The position numbers and the translations under genes were made by a program. DNA of 64,000 bases from Macrothele yani (lineage: Eukaryota; Arthropoda; Arachnida; Araneae; Macrothelidae), in the NCBI GenBank assembly GCA_039090855.1, contig CM077034.1, positions 225,931,331-225,995,330 of the forward strand, read 5' to 3'. This document shows, one piece after another, positions 62,410-64,000 of this stretch; position 1 is the first letter of the stretch, and each line of letters opens with the position of its first letter. The notes below the pieces were generated by a model that was given only the letters and a program-made list of their open reading frames with translations, made no database searches and was not told where the DNA came from.

Positions 62410-64000
62410 GAAAAAAAAAAAGTTTTTTTTTTTTTTTTATAATTTCCCAGTGTTTTTGCAACTTTTTTTTTTTATTTCACTCGTTAATTTTTCTAAAATA
62501 CTCCTAACTTTTAAAAATTACTCCCTAAATTTTTTTCCAAAGGCGTAAAAATACTCTTTCAAATTATTTTTTCGGCGAACTTTGGTACAGGGGTAGTCGA
62601 TTTCTTCCAGCACTTCATTTGTAGTTGTGCTGTTATTCTGTACAGAGTATTTCACTCGTTAATTTTTCTAAAATACTCCTCTTTTAAAAATTACTCCCTA
62701 AATTTTTTTCCAAAGGCATAAAAATACATACTCTTTCAAATTATTTTTTCGGCGAACTTTGGTACAGGGGTAGTCGATTTCTTCCAGCACTTCATTTGTA
62801 GTTGTGCTGTTATTCTGTACAGAGTATTTCACTCGTTAATTTTTCTAAAATACTCCTCTTTTAAAAATTACTCCCTAAATTTTTTTCCAAAGGCGTAAAA
62901 ATACATACTCTTTCAAATTATTTTTTCGGCGAACTTTGGTACAGGGGTAGTCGATTTCTTCCAGCACTTCATTTGTAGTTGTGCTGTTATTCTGTACATA
63001 GTATTTCACTCGTTAATTTTTCTAAAATACTCCTCACTTTTAAAAATTACTCCCTAAATTTTTTTCCAAAGGCGTAAAAATACATACTCTTTCAAATTAT
63101 TTTTTCGGCGAACTTTGGTACAGGGGTAGTCGATTTCTTCCGGCATTTCATTTGTAGTTGTGCTGTTATTCTGTACACAGTATTTCACTCGTTAATTTTT
63201 CTAAAATACTCCTCACTTTTAAAAATTACTCCCTAAATTTTTTTCCAAAGGCGTAAAAATACATACTCTTTCAAATTATTTTTTCGGCGAACTTTGGTAC
63301 AGGGGTAGTCGATTTCTTCCAGCACTTCATTTGTAGTTGTGCTGTTATTCTGTACACAGTATTTCACTCGTCAATTTTTCTAAAATACTCCTCACTTTTA
63401 AAAATTACTCCCTACATTTTTTTCCAAAGGCGTAAAAATACATACTCTTTCAAATTATTTTTTCGGCGAACTTTGGTACAGGGGTAGTCGATTTCTTCCA
63501 GCACTTCATTTGTAGTTGTGCTGTTATTCTGTACACAGTATTTCACTCGTTAATTTTTCTAAAATACTCCTCACTTTTAAAAATTACTCCCTAAATTTTT
63601 TTCCAAAGGCGTAAAAATACATACTCTTTCAAATTATTTTTCGGCGAACTTTGGTACAGGGTAGTCGATTTCTTCCAGCACTTCATTTGTAGTTGTGCTG
63701 TTATTCTGTACACAGTATTTCACTCGTTAATTTTTCTAAAATACTCCTAACTTTTAAAAATTACTCCCTAAATTTTTTTCCAAAGGCGTAAAAATACATA
63801 CTCTTTCAAATTATTTTTTCGGCGAACTTTGGTACAGGGGTAGTCAATTTCTTCCAGCACTTCATTTGTAGTAGTGCTGTTATTCTGTACACAGTATTTC
63901 ACTCGTTGATTTTTCTAAAATACTCCTCACTTTTAAAAATTACTCCCTAAATTTTTTTCCAAAGGCGTAAAAATACATACTCTTTCAAATTATTTTTTCG
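62410..64000. repeat. 178-bp tandem array, runs off the right edge
   Basis: GGGGTAGTCGATTTCTTCC recurs at 62590, 62767, 62944, 63123, 63302 and 63481 and continues to the window end (177-179 bp, about 8.5 units). Each unit holds TTTCACTCGTTAATTTTTCT and AAAATTACTCCCTAAATTTT, the same core as the 118-bp array at 13337-14450 in reverse orientation. It also holds a segment (CAGCACTTCATTTGTAGTTG) absent there. The left boundary (ATTTTTTAATATGAAAAAAA at 62398) matches that array's right boundary. Confidence 0.93.

Overview
This window is animal nuclear DNA. No prokaryotic operons, rRNA genes or CRISPR arrays are visible. The only host gene I can support is one spliced gene on the minus strand. Three exons at 35721-35841, 16705-16775 and 7334-7460 join in frame to encode the GOLD-domain end, the following segment and the coiled coil of a TMED10-type p24 cargo receptor. 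The p24 match and the many Tc1/mariner, hAT, Penelope-like and RTE elements suggest an invertebrate, possibly an arthropod. That assignment is weak and I cannot name a species.

Nearly everything else is transposons and satellite DNA lying in the two TMED10 introns seen here (9.2 kb and 18.9 kb) and in the sequence upstream of 35.8 kb. From left to right the layout is as follows. 1-2524: a terminal-inverted-repeat element next to a 119/131-bp minisatellite (2525-7060). 7334-7460: TMED10 exon. 7.6-9.4 kb: a Penelope-like relic split by a 1.25-kb fold-back palindrome. 9.47-9.85 kb: mariner relic. 9.86-11.95 kb: palindromic satellite. 12.2-12.8 kb: Tc1 fragment. 13.3-14.45 kb: AT-rich tandem array. 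15.3-16.7 kb: mariner-like element with an internal 91-bp array. 16705-16775: exon. 16.9-18.4 kb: Tc1 pseudogene.

18607-28674 is a nested stack: a Tc1 element interrupted by an ORF1-only LINE (18988-21489) and by a hAT element (22248-28423). The hAT element itself holds a SINE-derived satellite, a second hAT element and a cluster of tRNA-Met-like SINEs. Next come a 146-bp satellite with higher-order structure (29.0-31.9 kb), two LINEs one inside the other (32.2-35.4 kb), and the TMED10 exon at 35.7 kb. Then two Tc1 elements (36-38.9 kb), a 58-bp minisatellite holding a second copy of the inner hAT element (39-42 kb), a mariner and a TIR element between inverted arms (42.8-45.9 kb), a Penelope-like element (46.2-47.9 kb) and a truncated RTE (48.2-49.15 kb). 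The right part holds a 6-kb SINE-headed satellite with a 13-bp target-site duplication (49.87-55.93 kb), a nearly intact RTE retrotransposon (56.1-59.3 kb), a tRNA-derived SINE, a LINE fragment with a 134-bp array, and an array that runs off the right edge.

The most notable signal is the SINE-headed satellite. A tRNA-like head with pol III A and B boxes is followed by about 30 copies of a 197-bp unit, and the whole is flanked by a perfect 13-bp duplication. A second locus (22.47-24.13 kb) has the same diverged first unit followed by the same repeat unit. This suggests that the head-plus-array layout predates at least one of the insertions. A second theme is that many unrelated elements here carry internal tandem or inverted amplifications.
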